From Verrucomicrobiota bacterium (GTDB taxonomy: Bacteria > Verrucomicrobiota > Verrucomicrobiia > Limisphaerales > JAEYXS01): DNA of 44,104 nt. The stretch covers positions 1 to 44,104 of the forward strand of contig JAEYXS010000086.1 in NCBI GenBank assembly GCA_023431185.1. The letters run 5' to 3'. The notes under the pieces are model-generated. The model was not told where the DNA came from. It did no database searches and was given only the letters and a program-made list of their open reading frames with translations. The position numbers were made by a program, and so were the translations under genes. Each line of letters starts with the position of its first letter. The stretch's first letter is position 1. Positions 26,102-34,665 of this stretch are shown piece by piece.

Positions 26102-26464
26102 ATGAAATTTAGATTTCATTGGTTTCTTCTGGCGGTCGCAGTTGTTTTCATTTCCTGCGAGAAACCGGAGTACACCTCCGACAGCATCAAGCTGCTTCCC
26201 ACAAATAAAGCCTCGCCAATAGATGTGGCCCGCGTGCCCGGAGCCAATGCTTTATCGCATCAAGATTTGATGGACATAGGACTGCAGTTAGGCCGTTTTC
26301 CTACCCCTCTTGGTTCACCCTCAGACATTAAAATCGAGTCATCAAACAATGGCGTAGTCAATGCAGTGAGCGTCGGCTTTGGCAAGCAACGCGCAAATCT
26401 AGTCAGACGACAAGGCAAAGGTTGGAGCGTGTTGCACATCTCCCACATAATGAGCAATCACTAA
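26102..26464 (+). CDS. Small putative lipoprotein, function unknown
   Basis: 120 residues. MKFRFHWFLLAVAVVFISCE is a lipoprotein signal with lipobox FISC (Cys19). The mature part is short and shows no recognised domain. It contains DLMDIGLQLGRFPTPLGS and ends VLHISHIMSNH. The gene begins 10 bp after dacB on the same strand, so the two are probably co-transcribed and the product may act at the envelope. It is followed 15 bp later by the inverted-repeat element. Upstream, the open frame continues into dacB, but the ATG at 26102 is the only start that gives a signal peptide. Confidence 0.66.
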   Translation: MKFRFHWFLLAVAVVFISCEKPEYTSDSIKLLPTNKASPIDVARVPGANALSHQDLMDIGLQLGRFPTPLGSPSDIKIESSNNGVVNAVSVGFGKQRANLVRRQGKGWSVLHISHIMSNH

Positions 26465-26479
26465 CCAATAGACACATAA

Positions 26480-26635
26480 CTGGTAGGGCGCGCCAGTCCT
26501 CTGCGCGCCGGGGTGCGGATGTTTCGAAGACTTACGATTTCATCCCTTACCCGTTGATTGCAATTTACGCTCCTCACCAGCTTGTTCCCGCTATGCTTCG
26601 CCAGCGGCGCGCAGAGGACTGACGCGCCCTACCAG
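26480..26635. repeat. 156-bp MITE-like element with 31-bp inverted ends
   Basis: The ends 26480-26510 and 26605-26635 are inverted copies of each other with one mismatch in 31. The outer part reads CTGGTAGGGCGCGCCAGTCC on the left. The 94-bp interior has no ORF. The words GGTAGGGCG and CGCCCTACC recur near 38690 and 43998 in other intergenic positions, suggesting a family. It lies between two convergent genes and the ends could also act as a large hairpin in RNA. Confidence 0.75.
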
Positions 26636-26649
26636 CAAAACTTCCTTCA

Positions 26650-27246
26650 TTAACCGCCCGCGTTGGCAACCTGCGTCTGCTGCTTAGGCGACCAATAGCG
26701 ACAAAGGAAGTAGATGCTCAAAGCCACCCAAAAGACCGTGTTCAACAAGCTAAGCATCGAAGACAATCCACTCTCCATCCGTATATTCATCACCCATGCA
26801 CGACTGTCTAAGTCGGTACACAAGAGCACCATGTCACCATCTGTCCGCCCGGAGGTTTTGCCGACATAAACCCATTGCAGCTTTTTCGCTGACTCGGCGA
26901 AAAGCTTATGTTTGCGAATCGCCCCTGGCACCTCGAATATGTTATCTGGTTTGCAGCCTTTGATCTGCTCCCATCGCGGCAGCACCTGTCTTTCCAAGGA
27001 CCTCAAGAATTCAAAATCTCCCTCGAAGACAAACATGCTGGATTGCTTGCTAGATTCGAACTCAATCAACCTCCCCTTCCCGCCCTTGGGAAATTCCGTG
27101 TTGAAAGTTCTCACAAAGACCGATTCAGGCTTTGCGAAAAGCTGGGGAGCAAGAAACACCAGAGCCACCATCACGAGAATGGCCACCTGTTTCCACCTTC
27201 CTCTAAGTTTTTCCAGCAGCATCTCAATGCGTCCACCTTGAGTCAT
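26650..27246 (-). CDS. Membrane protein with N- and C-terminal transmembrane segments, function unknown
   Basis: 198 residues. Residues about 20-36 (VAILVMVALVFLAPQLF) and 165-183 (LLNTVFWVALSIYFLCRYW) are membrane segments flanking a soluble domain of about 125 residues. The domain includes MFVFEGDFEFLRSLERQVLP and KLQWVYVGKTSGRTDGDMVL. No family is recognised. The ATG at 27246 is used; an ATG at 27222 would give a shorter leader (MLLEKLRGRWKQ). It is convergent with the dacB-lipoprotein pair across the inverted-repeat element and divergent from the efflux operon. Base composition is more A+T-rich than the neighbouring genes. Confidence 0.6.
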   Translation of the reverse strand: MTQGGRIEMLLEKLRGRWKQVAILVMVALVFLAPQLFAKPESVFVRTFNTEFPKGGKGRLIEFESSKQSSMFVFEGDFEFLRSLERQVLPRWEQIKGCKPDNIFEVPGAIRKHKLFAESAKKLQWVYVGKTSGRTDGDMVLLCTDLDSRAWVMNIRMESGLSSMLSLLNTVFWVALSIYFLCRYWSPKQQTQVANAGG

Positions 27247-27330
27247 ATCTGATTAGACACATCCCTTGTCCACAGGGTAACAAAAAATCTTCAAACACCC
27301 GCTTGACTCTTTTTTGCTTTGATGAAACTT

Positions 27331-27361
27331 TACCGGCCAGACGGTTTTATACCGTCCGGTA
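27331..27361. promoter_or_regulatory. Probable TetR operator upstream of the efflux operon
   Basis: TACCGTCCGGTA (27350-27361) is a perfect dyad around a 2-bp centre. An adjacent imperfect half-site pair, ACCG...CGGT, lies at 27332-27345. The dyad ends 9 bp before the TetR start and downstream of a TTGACT hexamer (27303-27308), where a repressor would block transcription. Autoregulation by the adjacent TetR protein is inferred. Confidence 0.6.
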
Positions 27362-27370
27362 AGTAAAGTT

Positions 27371-27931
27371 ATGAGCCGCCCAAGTTCCAAGGACCTCATC
27401 CTCGACGCTGCTGAGTCAGTCGTCCGGGAGTCCGGTGCTGTCCATATGACCCTTGATGCCGTGGCCGAACGGGCCGGGGTGTCCAAAGGTGGTCTCCTCT
27501 ACAATTTCCCCACCAAGGAATCCCTGCTGGAAGCCATGATCGCCCGGCAGGTGGGCCGTTGTGAAGCCAATCGTGCCGAGGCCGAGGCCAAGGCCGGTGG
27601 CGATGTCTCCGTAAAACTCCGCGCCTACGTGGAGTCGGCCTTTCAGGTGGAGGGCGGCATGCGCGAGACCTGCGCCCCCCTGCTTGCTGCCGGGGCGAAC
27701 AATCCCAAGCTGCTTGACCCGGTGCGAGAGCATTACCGGAAGATCATCAAGGAGTTCCAAAATTCCGATATCGATTTCGACGACGCGATGGTCGTCATGC
27801 TCGCCTCTGACGGCCTGTGGCTGTTGGAGATGTTGCAGATTTTCCCGTTGGATGAAGCCCAGCGCGCGCGTTTCCACGCCAAGTTGCTGGCCCTCTCTGA
27901 TCAGACCGTCGAGATCCGTCATCACAAATAA
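27371..27931 (+). CDS. TetR/AcrR-family transcriptional regulator of the RND operon
   Basis: 186 residues. The N-terminal helix-turn-helix at about 26-47 (MTLDAVAERAGVSKGGLLYN then FPTKESLLEAMI) is canonical TetR. The remainder (about 60-186) is an all-helical ligand-binding region with LLAAGANNPKLLDPVREHYR, resembling TetR_C domains of AcrR-type regulators. It is the first gene of an operon with the efflux genes (12 bp to the next start), so it probably represses the operon, including itself, through the dyad just upstream. The inducing ligand is unknown but should be a pump substrate. The start ATG lies at the expected distance from the helix-turn-helix. Confidence 0.88.
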   Translation: MSRPSSKDLILDAAESVVRESGAVHMTLDAVAERAGVSKGGLLYNFPTKESLLEAMIARQVGRCEANRAEAEAKAGGDVSVKLRAYVESAFQVEGGMRETCAPLLAAGANNPKLLDPVREHYRKIIKEFQNSDIDFDDAMVVMLASDGLWLLEMLQIFPLDEAQRARFHAKLLALSDQTVEIRHHK

Positions 27932-27943
27932 GCCGCCCCTTTT

Positions 27944-29371
27944 ATGCCCTTACCCAGGAAGGTACTAAATCGACGCCAGTTTTCTGCCGCCACCGTGGCC
28001 CTTTTGGCCGGGTTGCTCGCCACCTCTTGCAAGCTCGGTCCGGATTATCAGCGCCCCAAGGTGGAGTCTCCCGAAGCCTGGCGCTGGAAAACCGCTGAAC
28101 CGAAGGACCATGTGCCACGCGGCGAATGGTGGAAGGTCTTCAACGACCCCGCGCTCGACGCCCTGCAGCTCAAGGCCAACGAAAACAATCTGGACCTGCA
28201 AGCTGCGTTCCAACGCGTCGAACAGGCGCGCGCTACGGCGCGGGTCTCCAAGTCTAGCTTCTATCCAACGCTGGATGGCGGGCTGAACTGGTCGCGTTAT
28301 CGCACCTCGGCGAATGCCCCGGCCCCGATCCCCTTCCCGGTGCCGAGCTTCACGCAATCCCAATGGACGGTTCCCTTCGACCTCAGTTACGAAGTGGACT
28401 TGTGGGGCAAGGTCAAACGCTCTTTTGAATCCTCGCAACAACTCGCCCTTAGCTCGGTGGCCGCGCATCAGACGGTCATGCTCGGTCTGCAAGCCGATGT
28501 GGCGATGAATTACTTCGAGCTGCAATCGCTCGATCGCGAGATCGAATTGCTGAATCGCGCCATCGAACTCCGCAAGGAAGCGCTCAAGATCTTCGAACAA
28601 CGCCTGAAGGCCGGTATCGGCAGTGATTTTGAAGTACAACGGGCGAAGGTGGAAGTCGCCACCGCCGAGGCCGATCTCAGCGCGGCGCAGCGCAATCGCG
28701 CCACGCACGTGAACGCTCTGGCCCTGCTCTGCGGGACGACGGCGTCCAAGTTTGAACTAACGGTCACCCCCGGCCCAAGCAAAGTGCCGCAGATCGCGCC
28801 TGACCTGCCGTCCAGCTTGCTGGAACGCCGTCCGGACGTCGCGCAAGCCGAACGCGAGATGGCTTCGAAGCTCGCACAGATCGGCATCGCCCAGTCGGCG
28901 AGCTTCCCTTCCGTGCGTCTCACGGCGAGCAGCGGTTATTTGAGCGGTGATGTGACTGATCTCTTCGATTGGAGCAGCCGTACCTGGTCGCTGGGACCGG
29001 GCGTGAGCATCCCGCTATTGGCCGGTGGCCGGAACAAGGCCAATATGGAGCGGACGCGCGCCACGTATGAAGAAAGCGTGCTGAACTACAAGCAGCGCAT
29101 CCTCGTCGCCTTCAAGGAAGTGGAGGACAGCCTCTCCGCCCTCCAATTCCTGAGCAGCGAGGCAAAGTCGCGTCATGAAGCGGCCAGCGCCGCCACCTCC
29201 GCCGCCAAACTCTCGCTCGACCGGTATAGCGCCGGCTCCATCAACTTCCTCGAAGTGATCGATTCTGAAAACGCGCGGCTCGTGAACGAGCGGGCGCGGG
29301 TGCGTGTAGCCAATGAACAAGTTCTCGGCACCGTCCGGCTGATCAAAGCCCTCGGCGGTGGCTGGGAATGA
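27944..29371 (+). CDS. RND efflux outer-membrane lipoprotein (NodT/OprM family)
   Basis: 475 residues. The leader ends in lipobox LATSC (Cys29), followed by KLGPDYQRPKVESPEAWRW, the family hallmark GPDYxxP. Two outer-membrane-efflux repeats follow, with long coiled helices (QRVEQARATARVSKSSFYPT; RLKAGIGSDFEVQRAKVEVA). The LLERRPDVAQAEREMASKLA segment is diagnostic of the second repeat in NodT-type proteins. It forms the trimeric channel through the outer membrane. The stop overlaps the adaptor gene start by 4 bp (ATGA), so translation is coupled. An OMF as the first structural gene is less common than the adaptor-pump-OMF order. Confidence 0.92.
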   Translation: MPLPRKVLNRRQFSAATVALLAGLLATSCKLGPDYQRPKVESPEAWRWKTAEPKDHVPRGEWWKVFNDPALDALQLKANENNLDLQAAFQRVEQARATARVSKSSFYPTLDGGLNWSRYRTSANAPAPIPFPVPSFTQSQWTVPFDLSYEVDLWGKVKRSFESSQQLALSSVAAHQTVMLGLQADVAMNYFELQSLDREIELLNRAIELRKEALKIFEQRLKAGIGSDFEVQRAKVEVATAEADLSAAQRNRATHVNALALLCGTTASKFELTVTPGPSKVPQIAPDLPSSLLERRPDVAQAEREMASKLAQIGIAQSASFPSVRLTASSGYLSGDVTDLFDWSSRTWSLGPGVSIPLLAGGRNKANMERTRATYEESVLNYKQRILVAFKEVEDSLSALQFLSSEAKSRHEAASAATSAAKLSLDRYSAGSINFLEVIDSENARLVNERARVRVANEQVLGTVRLIKALGGGWE

Positions 29372-30501
29372 TGAACCTGAAAACAACCTGTATGTTGAAA
29401 CCTGTCCGTTCCCTGATTTTCTCCCTGCCGCTGGCCGCTGTGACGGGCCTGTTGGTGACCGGCTGCGGTCAAGGCGGTGGCGGCGGCGGTGCTCCCCAAG
29501 AGCAGCCGCCCACGGCCGTCATCTTCGGCAAGCCGGTCCTCGAACCGGTGGAAGACACCATCGCCGCCCTTGGCTCCATCGAGGCCAACGAGCGCGTGGA
29601 GATCAAACCCGAGGTCTCGGGCCTCATCCAGTCCATCCTCTTCAAGGAAGGCGACCGTGTGAAGAAAGGCGCGAAGCTCTTCGAGCTCGATTCCCGCAAG
29701 GAAGTCGCCCAAGTCGCCCAGGTGAAGGCGGAGGAAGAACTCGCCCGCCAGAATGCCGAACGCGCCAAGCAACTCGCCGGCACGCGCGCCATCTCCCAAC
29801 AGGAAGTGGACCAGCTCGCCAGCCAGGTGGACGTGCGCCGCGCCACACGCCAGCTGGAAGAAGAACGCCTCGCCGACCGTGTCATCTACGCTCCCTTCGA
29901 CAGCGTGGCCGGTCCCCGCATGGTCAGCCTCGGCCAATTCGTGAATGTCGGCACCACGCTGGTGACCTTGGTGGATCTGGATAAAGTGAAGGTCAGCTTC
30001 AAGATCCCTGAACGCCATCTGGCTTACGTGAAGGTCGGCCAGGAAGCCCGTCTCGGTGTGGGTGCGTTTCCGGGAAAAGTGTTCACCGGCAAGGTGGATC
30101 TCATCAATCCGGAGATCGATCCCACCACGCGCACAGTCGAGATCCGGCTTATCGCGGAGAATCCGGAAGGTCTGCTCAAGCCCGGCATGTTCGCCCGCGT
30201 GGAACTCGTCACTGGCCGCCGTGAAAGCGGCCTCGTGATCCCCGAAGGCGCACTCGTCGCCGGTCTGGAGAACTTCTCCGTGTACCTCGTCACGGGCGGT
30301 GTGGCCCGTGTACAGCCCGTCAAACTCGGCGTCCGCATGCCTGGCAAGGTGGAGATCGCCTCCGGCCTCACGGTCACCCAGGAAATCGTGGTCAGCGGCA
30401 CCCAGAAACTGGTGGATGGCGCCAAGGTCGTCCACAGCCCGGATGTGCCGGCTAGTGCTACCAATGCCCCGGCTGCTTCCACCAACGCCCCCGCTAAATA
30501 A
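29368..30501 (+). CDS. RND efflux periplasmic adaptor subunit (membrane fusion protein)
   Basis: 377 residues. Signal and lipobox LVTGC (Cys33) are followed by a Gly-rich linker, then the barrel-sandwich/lipoyl half motif RVEIKPEVSGLIQSILFKEG and DRVKKGAKLFELDSR. A short alpha-hairpin of about 50 residues follows (AQVKAEEELARQNAERAKQL then ISQQEVDQLASQ). Then come the second lipoyl half (ADRVIYAPFDSVAGPRMVSL) and beta-barrel and membrane-proximal domains (LINPEIDPTTRTVEIRLIAE). The C-terminus is an Ala/Thr/Asn/Pro-rich tail. It bridges the pump and the outer-membrane channel. MM at 29368 overlaps the upstream stop; ATG at 29392 (MLKPVRSL) is an alternative. It is 8 bp from the pump gene. Confidence 0.92.
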   Translation: MMNLKTTCMLKPVRSLIFSLPLAAVTGLLVTGCGQGGGGGGAPQEQPPTAVIFGKPVLEPVEDTIAALGSIEANERVEIKPEVSGLIQSILFKEGDRVKKGAKLFELDSRKEVAQVAQVKAEEELARQNAERAKQLAGTRAISQQEVDQLASQVDVRRATRQLEEERLADRVIYAPFDSVAGPRMVSLGQFVNVGTTLVTLVDLDKVKVSFKIPERHLAYVKVGQEARLGVGAFPGKVFTGKVDLINPEIDPTTRTVEIRLIAENPEGLLKPGMFARVELVTGRRESGLVIPEGALVAGLENFSVYLVTGGVARVQPVKLGVRMPGKVEIASGLTVTQEIVVSGTQKLVDGAKVVHSPDVPASATNAPAASTNAPAK

Positions 30502-30509
30502 CTTGTCGT

Positions 30510-33500
30510 ATGTCGCTGCCTGAACTTTGCATCCGTCGGCCGATCTTCGCGCTGATGCTCAATCTCTTGATTGTGCTCTTCGGCGTGGTCGGTTACCTGC
30601 GCCTCCCCGTGCGCGAATTGCCAGACGTGGACCCGCCCATCGTCACCGTCACCACGGTCTATCGTGGTGCCAGTGCCGAGGTCATGGAATCCGAGGTGAC
30701 TGAGCGTATCGAGCAGGAGGTCAATACCATCCCCGGCATCAAGACACTCACGTCCATCTCCCGTGAAGAGGTCAGCATCATCACGGTGCGCTTCGAGCTG
30801 GACCGCCAGGTGGACGTGGCCGCGCAAGATGTGCGCGACCGCATCGCCCGTGCCCGACAATTGATGCCGGAGGACATCGAGGAACCCATCATCGCCAAGC
30901 AGGACGCCAACGCGCAGGAAGTGCTATGGATCGCGCTGTACAGCGACCGCTATTCCACGCTGGAGCTGACGGAGATCGGCGAACGCCAGTTCAAAGACCG
31001 CTTGCAAACGCTACCCGGCGTAGGTGGCGTGAACTTCGGCGGTGAGAAGCGACAGGCCATCCGCGTGCGTCTCGATGCCAAGAAGATGGCCGCCCGAGAA
31101 GTCACTGCTTCAGATGTGACCCGCCTGTTCCGTGATAACTCCATCGAGCTGCCCTCCGGCCGCCTGGAAAATTACGACCGCGAGATGTCCGTCCGCACCC
31201 TCGGCAAATTGAACCGCCCCGAGCAGTTCGAGAACCTCATCGTGCGTTACCAAAATGGTGCCCCGGTTCGCCTCGCTGAGATTGCGAAGATCGAGATGGG
31301 CGTGGAAGAAGAGCGCACCATCGCGCGTTACAACCAACGTCCCGCTGTAGGTCTGGGCATCGTGAAGCAGTCTGAAGCGAACGCGGTGCAAGTCGCGGAC
31401 GCGGTGAAAGCGGAAGTCGATCGCATCAAGCCCTTCCTGCCCGCCGGAGTTGAGACCACCATCGCGTACGACTCCTCAACCTTCGTGCGCCAGTCCATCA
31501 AAGAGGTGCAGGAGACGATAATCATCGCCTTCGTGCTGGTGCTCATCATCATGCTCGCGTTCCTGCGGAACTTCCGCTCGACGCTCATCCCGATGATCGC
31601 CGTGCCCATCTCGCTGATCGGCACATTCATGATCCTCTACCTGCTGGATTACAGCATCAACATCCTCACGCTGCTGGCGATGGTGCTGGCGGTCGGTGTC
31701 GTCGTGGACGACGCCATCGTGGTACTGGAGAACATCTACCGTCACATCGAGGCGGGCATGGAGCCGATGGAAGCGGCAATCAAAGGCGTGAAGGAGATCA
31801 CGACGGCTGTCGTGGCCATCACCATCACGCTGGTGGCCGTGTTCATGCCCATCGCTTTTCAAAGCGGCACCACAGGGATTCTGTTCAAGGAATTCGCGGT
31901 GGCCACGGCTGGATCCGTGATCATCTCGGCCTTCGTGGCGCTGACACTCACACCTACCCTGTGCGCGCGCATCCTGAAACACGAACCCAGCACGCATGGC
32001 AAGGTGTATAACTTCCTTGAGCGTGTGTTCGCCTCTTGGGATCGCGCCTATTCCCGCACGCTAGGCTGGGCGGTGAAACGCAAGTTCCTGGTGGTCTTCG
32101 TAGCGTTGCTCACGCTCGTAGGCACGTACGGTCTCTACACGAAACTGACGAAGGAATTCCTGCCGGATGACGACAAAGGTTATGTGTTCGTGATCATGTT
32201 CGGCCCGGAAGGCGCAACCAGCGAATACACCGACCAGTTCGTGAAACAGGCCGAGAAGATCGCGAAGGAGTATCCCGAGACGATCGGCATGTTCTCCGCC
32301 GTCGCCCTCGCGCGTGGCGCGCCGGGGGAACCGGACTTCGGCATCATGTTCGTGCAGTTGAAAGATGGTGAACGCCGTTCGGCGATCGAAATCGCCCGCC
32401 CCGGTGGCATGGGCTCCATGTTCACGCGCTTGATCAGCGAGATCAAGGGAGTGCAGGCGATCACCGTGCTGCCCAAGTCCACGGGCTTCTCCGCCGAGCA
32501 ATACCAGTTGGTCTTGCAAGGCGGTGATCTGGAACAGCTCGAAGTCGTCGGCAACCAAGTGCGTGCCGAACTGGCGAATGCCGGCTTCCTCGCGCAGCCG
32601 CGCTTGAACCTGAACTTCCAGCAGCCGCAGCTCGCAATCAACATCGACCGTGACCTGGCGGCGAACCTCGGTGTCAGCGTGCGCGAAGCTTCCGAAGCCT
32701 TGCAGCTCATGTGGGGCGGCCTGGATGTCTCGCGCTACAACCAAAAAGGCAAGGAATACAAGGTCATCGCGCAACTTGAGCGCGAAGGCCGTCTGGTGCC
32801 CGCGAGCTTGGAGGATATCTACCTGCGCTCCGCCAATGGCCAGCTCATTCCCGCCTCCAGCGTCGTCGTGGAGAAGCAGCAAGGCTCGCCGAATGCGATC
32901 AACCGCTTCGGCCGTCAACGCGCGGTGACCATCGCTGCACAGGTGCAAGGCATGTCACTCGGTGAGGCGGTAGTAAAAACCGAGGAGATCCTCGCCAAGA
33001 GCCTGCCACCCGGTGTGCAATACCGTTGGGACGGCGAGGCGGACGAGATCAAGTCCGGCACCACGGAATCACTGCAAGTGCTCGTGCTGGCGTTGCTCAT
33101 CGTTTACATGGTGCTGGCCGCACAGTTCGAGAGCTTGCGCCATCCGTTCGTCATCATGCTCGCCCTGCCCCTCGCACTCTTCGGTGCGTTCGGCGGCATT
33201 TTCCTGTTGAGCATGGTGAACCAGTTCGCGGTGATCAAATTCTACGCGCCTTTGGAGGCATTGCCGAAACCGATCGCGTGGCTCACCACGAATCTGCCGG
33301 AGATACCCTCCATGACGCTGAATGTGTACAGCCTCATCGGCATCGTGCTCTTGCTCGGTCTGGTGACGAAGAACTCCATCTTGCTGGTGGAATTCGCGAA
33401 CCAGAAGATGGACGAAGGCATGGACGCCGTGAATGCGATGCTGGAAGCGGGCAAGACCCGTCTGCGTCCCATCTTGATGACGGCGTTCTCCACGGTCATC

Positions 33501-33719
33501 GGCATCTTGCCGGTGGCGTTGGGCTTGGGTGAAGCATCGGTCAGCCGTCGTCCGCTGGGTGTGGCGGTGGTGGCGGGTATGATCACGTCCACCTTCCTCA
33601 CGCTGTATATCGTGCCAGTGGTGTACATCTTAATCAGCCCGAAGAAAAAGAAGGTGACGAGCCCGGTCTCCAGCCCTGCTCAAGCTGGTCCGACGGCGAC
33701 TCCAGAAGCAGCGGCTTAA
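30510..33719 (+). CDS. RND multidrug efflux pump, HAE1 family (AcrB/MexB-like)
   Basis: 1069 residues, the inner-membrane proton/drug antiporter of the tripartite system. SLPELCIRRPIFALMLNLLI begins TM1; the two large periplasmic loops follow TM1 and TM7. Proton-relay residues are intact: Asp400 and Asp401 in GVVVDDAIVVLENIYRH (TM4) and Lys954 in GLVTKNSILLVEFANQ (TM10). The usual length is about 1030-1050. The extra residues are mainly a segment between TM9 and TM10 containing FYAPLEALPKPIAWLTTNLP, plus an Ala/Pro-rich C-terminal tail. Substrates cannot be predicted. It is the last gene of the operon, followed within 26 bp by a strong terminator. Confidence 0.95.
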   Translation: MSLPELCIRRPIFALMLNLLIVLFGVVGYLRLPVRELPDVDPPIVTVTTVYRGASAEVMESEVTERIEQEVNTIPGIKTLTSISREEVSIITVRFELDRQVDVAAQDVRDRIARARQLMPEDIEEPIIAKQDANAQEVLWIALYSDRYSTLELTEIGERQFKDRLQTLPGVGGVNFGGEKRQAIRVRLDAKKMAAREVTASDVTRLFRDNSIELPSGRLENYDREMSVRTLGKLNRPEQFENLIVRYQNGAPVRLAEIAKIEMGVEEERTIARYNQRPAVGLGIVKQSEANAVQVADAVKAEVDRIKPFLPAGVETTIAYDSSTFVRQSIKEVQETIIIAFVLVLIIMLAFLRNFRSTLIPMIAVPISLIGTFMILYLLDYSINILTLLAMVLAVGVVVDDAIVVLENIYRHIEAGMEPMEAAIKGVKEITTAVVAITITLVAVFMPIAFQSGTTGILFKEFAVATAGSVIISAFVALTLTPTLCARILKHEPSTHGKVYNFLERVFASWDRAYSRTLGWAVKRKFLVVFVALLTLVGTYGLYTKLTKEFLPDDDKGYVFVIMFGPEGATSEYTDQFVKQAEKIAKEYPETIGMFSAVALARGAPGEPDFGIMFVQLKDGERRSAIEIARPGGMGSMFTRLISEIKGVQAITVLPKSTGFSAEQYQLVLQGGDLEQLEVVGNQVRAELANAGFLAQPRLNLNFQQPQLAINIDRDLAANLGVSVREASEALQLMWGGLDVSRYNQKGKEYKVIAQLEREGRLVPASLEDIYLRSANGQLIPASSVVVEKQQGSPNAINRFGRQRAVTIAAQVQGMSLGEAVVKTEEILAKSLPPGVQYRWDGEADEIKSGTTESLQVLVLALLIVYMVLAAQFESLRHPFVIMLALPLALFGAFGGIFLLSMVNQFAVIKFYAPLEALPKPIAWLTTNLPEIPSMTLNVYSLIGIVLLLGLVTKNSILLVEFANQKMDEGMDAVNAMLEAGKTRLRPILMTAFSTVIGILPVALGLGEASVSRRPLGVAVVAGMITSTFLTLYIVPVVYILISPKKKKVTSPVSSPAQAGPTATPEAAA

Positions 33720-33744
33720 AAGCTCCTTAAATCAGATTCATCAG

Positions 33745-33775
33745 CGGCCGGACTTTTGAGTCCGGCCGTTTTTTT
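33745..33775 (+). terminator. Rho-independent terminator of the efflux operon
   Basis: A perfect 10-bp stem, CGGCCGGACT / AGTCCGGCCG, with a TTTG loop is followed by seven T. It lies 26 nt after the pump stop codon. Confidence 0.95.
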
Positions 33776-34056
33776 GTGATTTGGAATAATTATTTGCCCT
33801 GTTTTTTTGTAACGCGAGCATCACTTTGAAATGCATAAGATTAACTGGGTTTTCAAAAGCAAAGAAGTTACTAAGCTTATACTCATGCAAAAACCGCAAC
33901 CTGTTTATAATAAACATATTACAAATCACATATTTCCCCCTGCCAAGGCATGAAGCAAATGGTTACATAGGCATTTTGGGTGATTTCGGGATTGCGGATT
34001 GCGCAGACAAGAAAAGTGGTAGTAGGTTGCAACTAACCAAAAAGACCGGTGTTATT
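33776..34056 (+). promoter_or_regulatory. AT-rich intergenic region with a candidate promoter
   Basis: No gene is seen in these 280 bp, which are clearly more A+T-rich than the surroundings. A perfect TATAAT lies at 33906-33911 about 145 bp before the next start codon. No good -35 hexamer is found at the right distance, so the promoter is only suggested. The long leader would leave room for regulation. Confidence 0.35.
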
Positions 34057-34545
34057 ATGAGTTTCTCATTCGACCTCGATACCAGCCGCCGGACGGCCTA
34101 CTTCACTGGCCAAGGTTGCTGTGACTACGTGGACTTCTGCGTGGCGCTCAACGGATTGCTGAACCATCCCCTTTACCAACCCGGCATGTCCATCGTGTGG
34201 GATTGGCAGCGCTGCGAAATCTTGCTCGCCAACAACCAGATACGCTCCATCGTGGAGACGATGACCCGCTTCACCACGCCAGACCAGGCGCACCGGGTAG
34301 GCATTGTCACCAGCATGACGACCCACACTGCGGCCACGACCTTTCAGAAATATATCGAAGGGCTGGCACCGAACTGGCAAGTGCTGCTGTTCAGCGGCAT
34401 GGATCAGGCGACCACCTGGATCAGCGGGGCCGCGTACAGTGACTTCTCCGAATCAGACACGCCCAACATGACTCCGCCGCCGGGAACCAAGGCCTTTTTC
34501 AAGACACCGGTGAACCGCAACAGCGGGCATTGGACGAGTTTCTGA
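34057..34545 (+). CDS. Hypothetical protein, possibly SpoIIAA/STAS-like fold
   Basis: 162 residues from ATG 34057; the frame is open from 33826 but upstream residues look non-coding. The pattern of a beta-strand (TAYFTGQGCCDYVDF), a helix (ALNGLLNHPLYQPGM), then SIVWDWQRCEIL and further alternating strands and helices (HRVGIVTSMTTHTAATTFQK) resembles SpoIIAA-like single-domain proteins. The similarity is structural guesswork, not a motif match. The C-terminus is Pro/Thr-rich (NMTPPPGTKAFF). It stands alone between the efflux operon terminator and the convergent pyrophosphatase gene. Function unknown. Confidence 0.55.
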   Translation: MSFSFDLDTSRRTAYFTGQGCCDYVDFCVALNGLLNHPLYQPGMSIVWDWQRCEILLANNQIRSIVETMTRFTTPDQAHRVGIVTSMTTHTAATTFQKYIEGLAPNWQVLLFSGMDQATTWISGAAYSDFSESDTPNMTPPPGTKAFFKTPVNRNSGHWTSF

Positions 34546-34665
34546 GGGGAGCTTGCTTGCGTTACGCGTTGGAGATGCTGACGTCGAAGTGTCTGGCATA
34601 TAGACTTCCACTGGTCAGGGCATTCAGCAAAGCCCCACCTCGTCTGACATCTAAACGACAGGTGT

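Noticed and set aside
29173..30435. 420-residue minus-strand frame in the efflux operon
   Set aside because: Antisense to the adaptor gene, whose lipobox, lipoyl and barrel motifs are clear. The shadow is His/Asp/Leu-rich without motifs.
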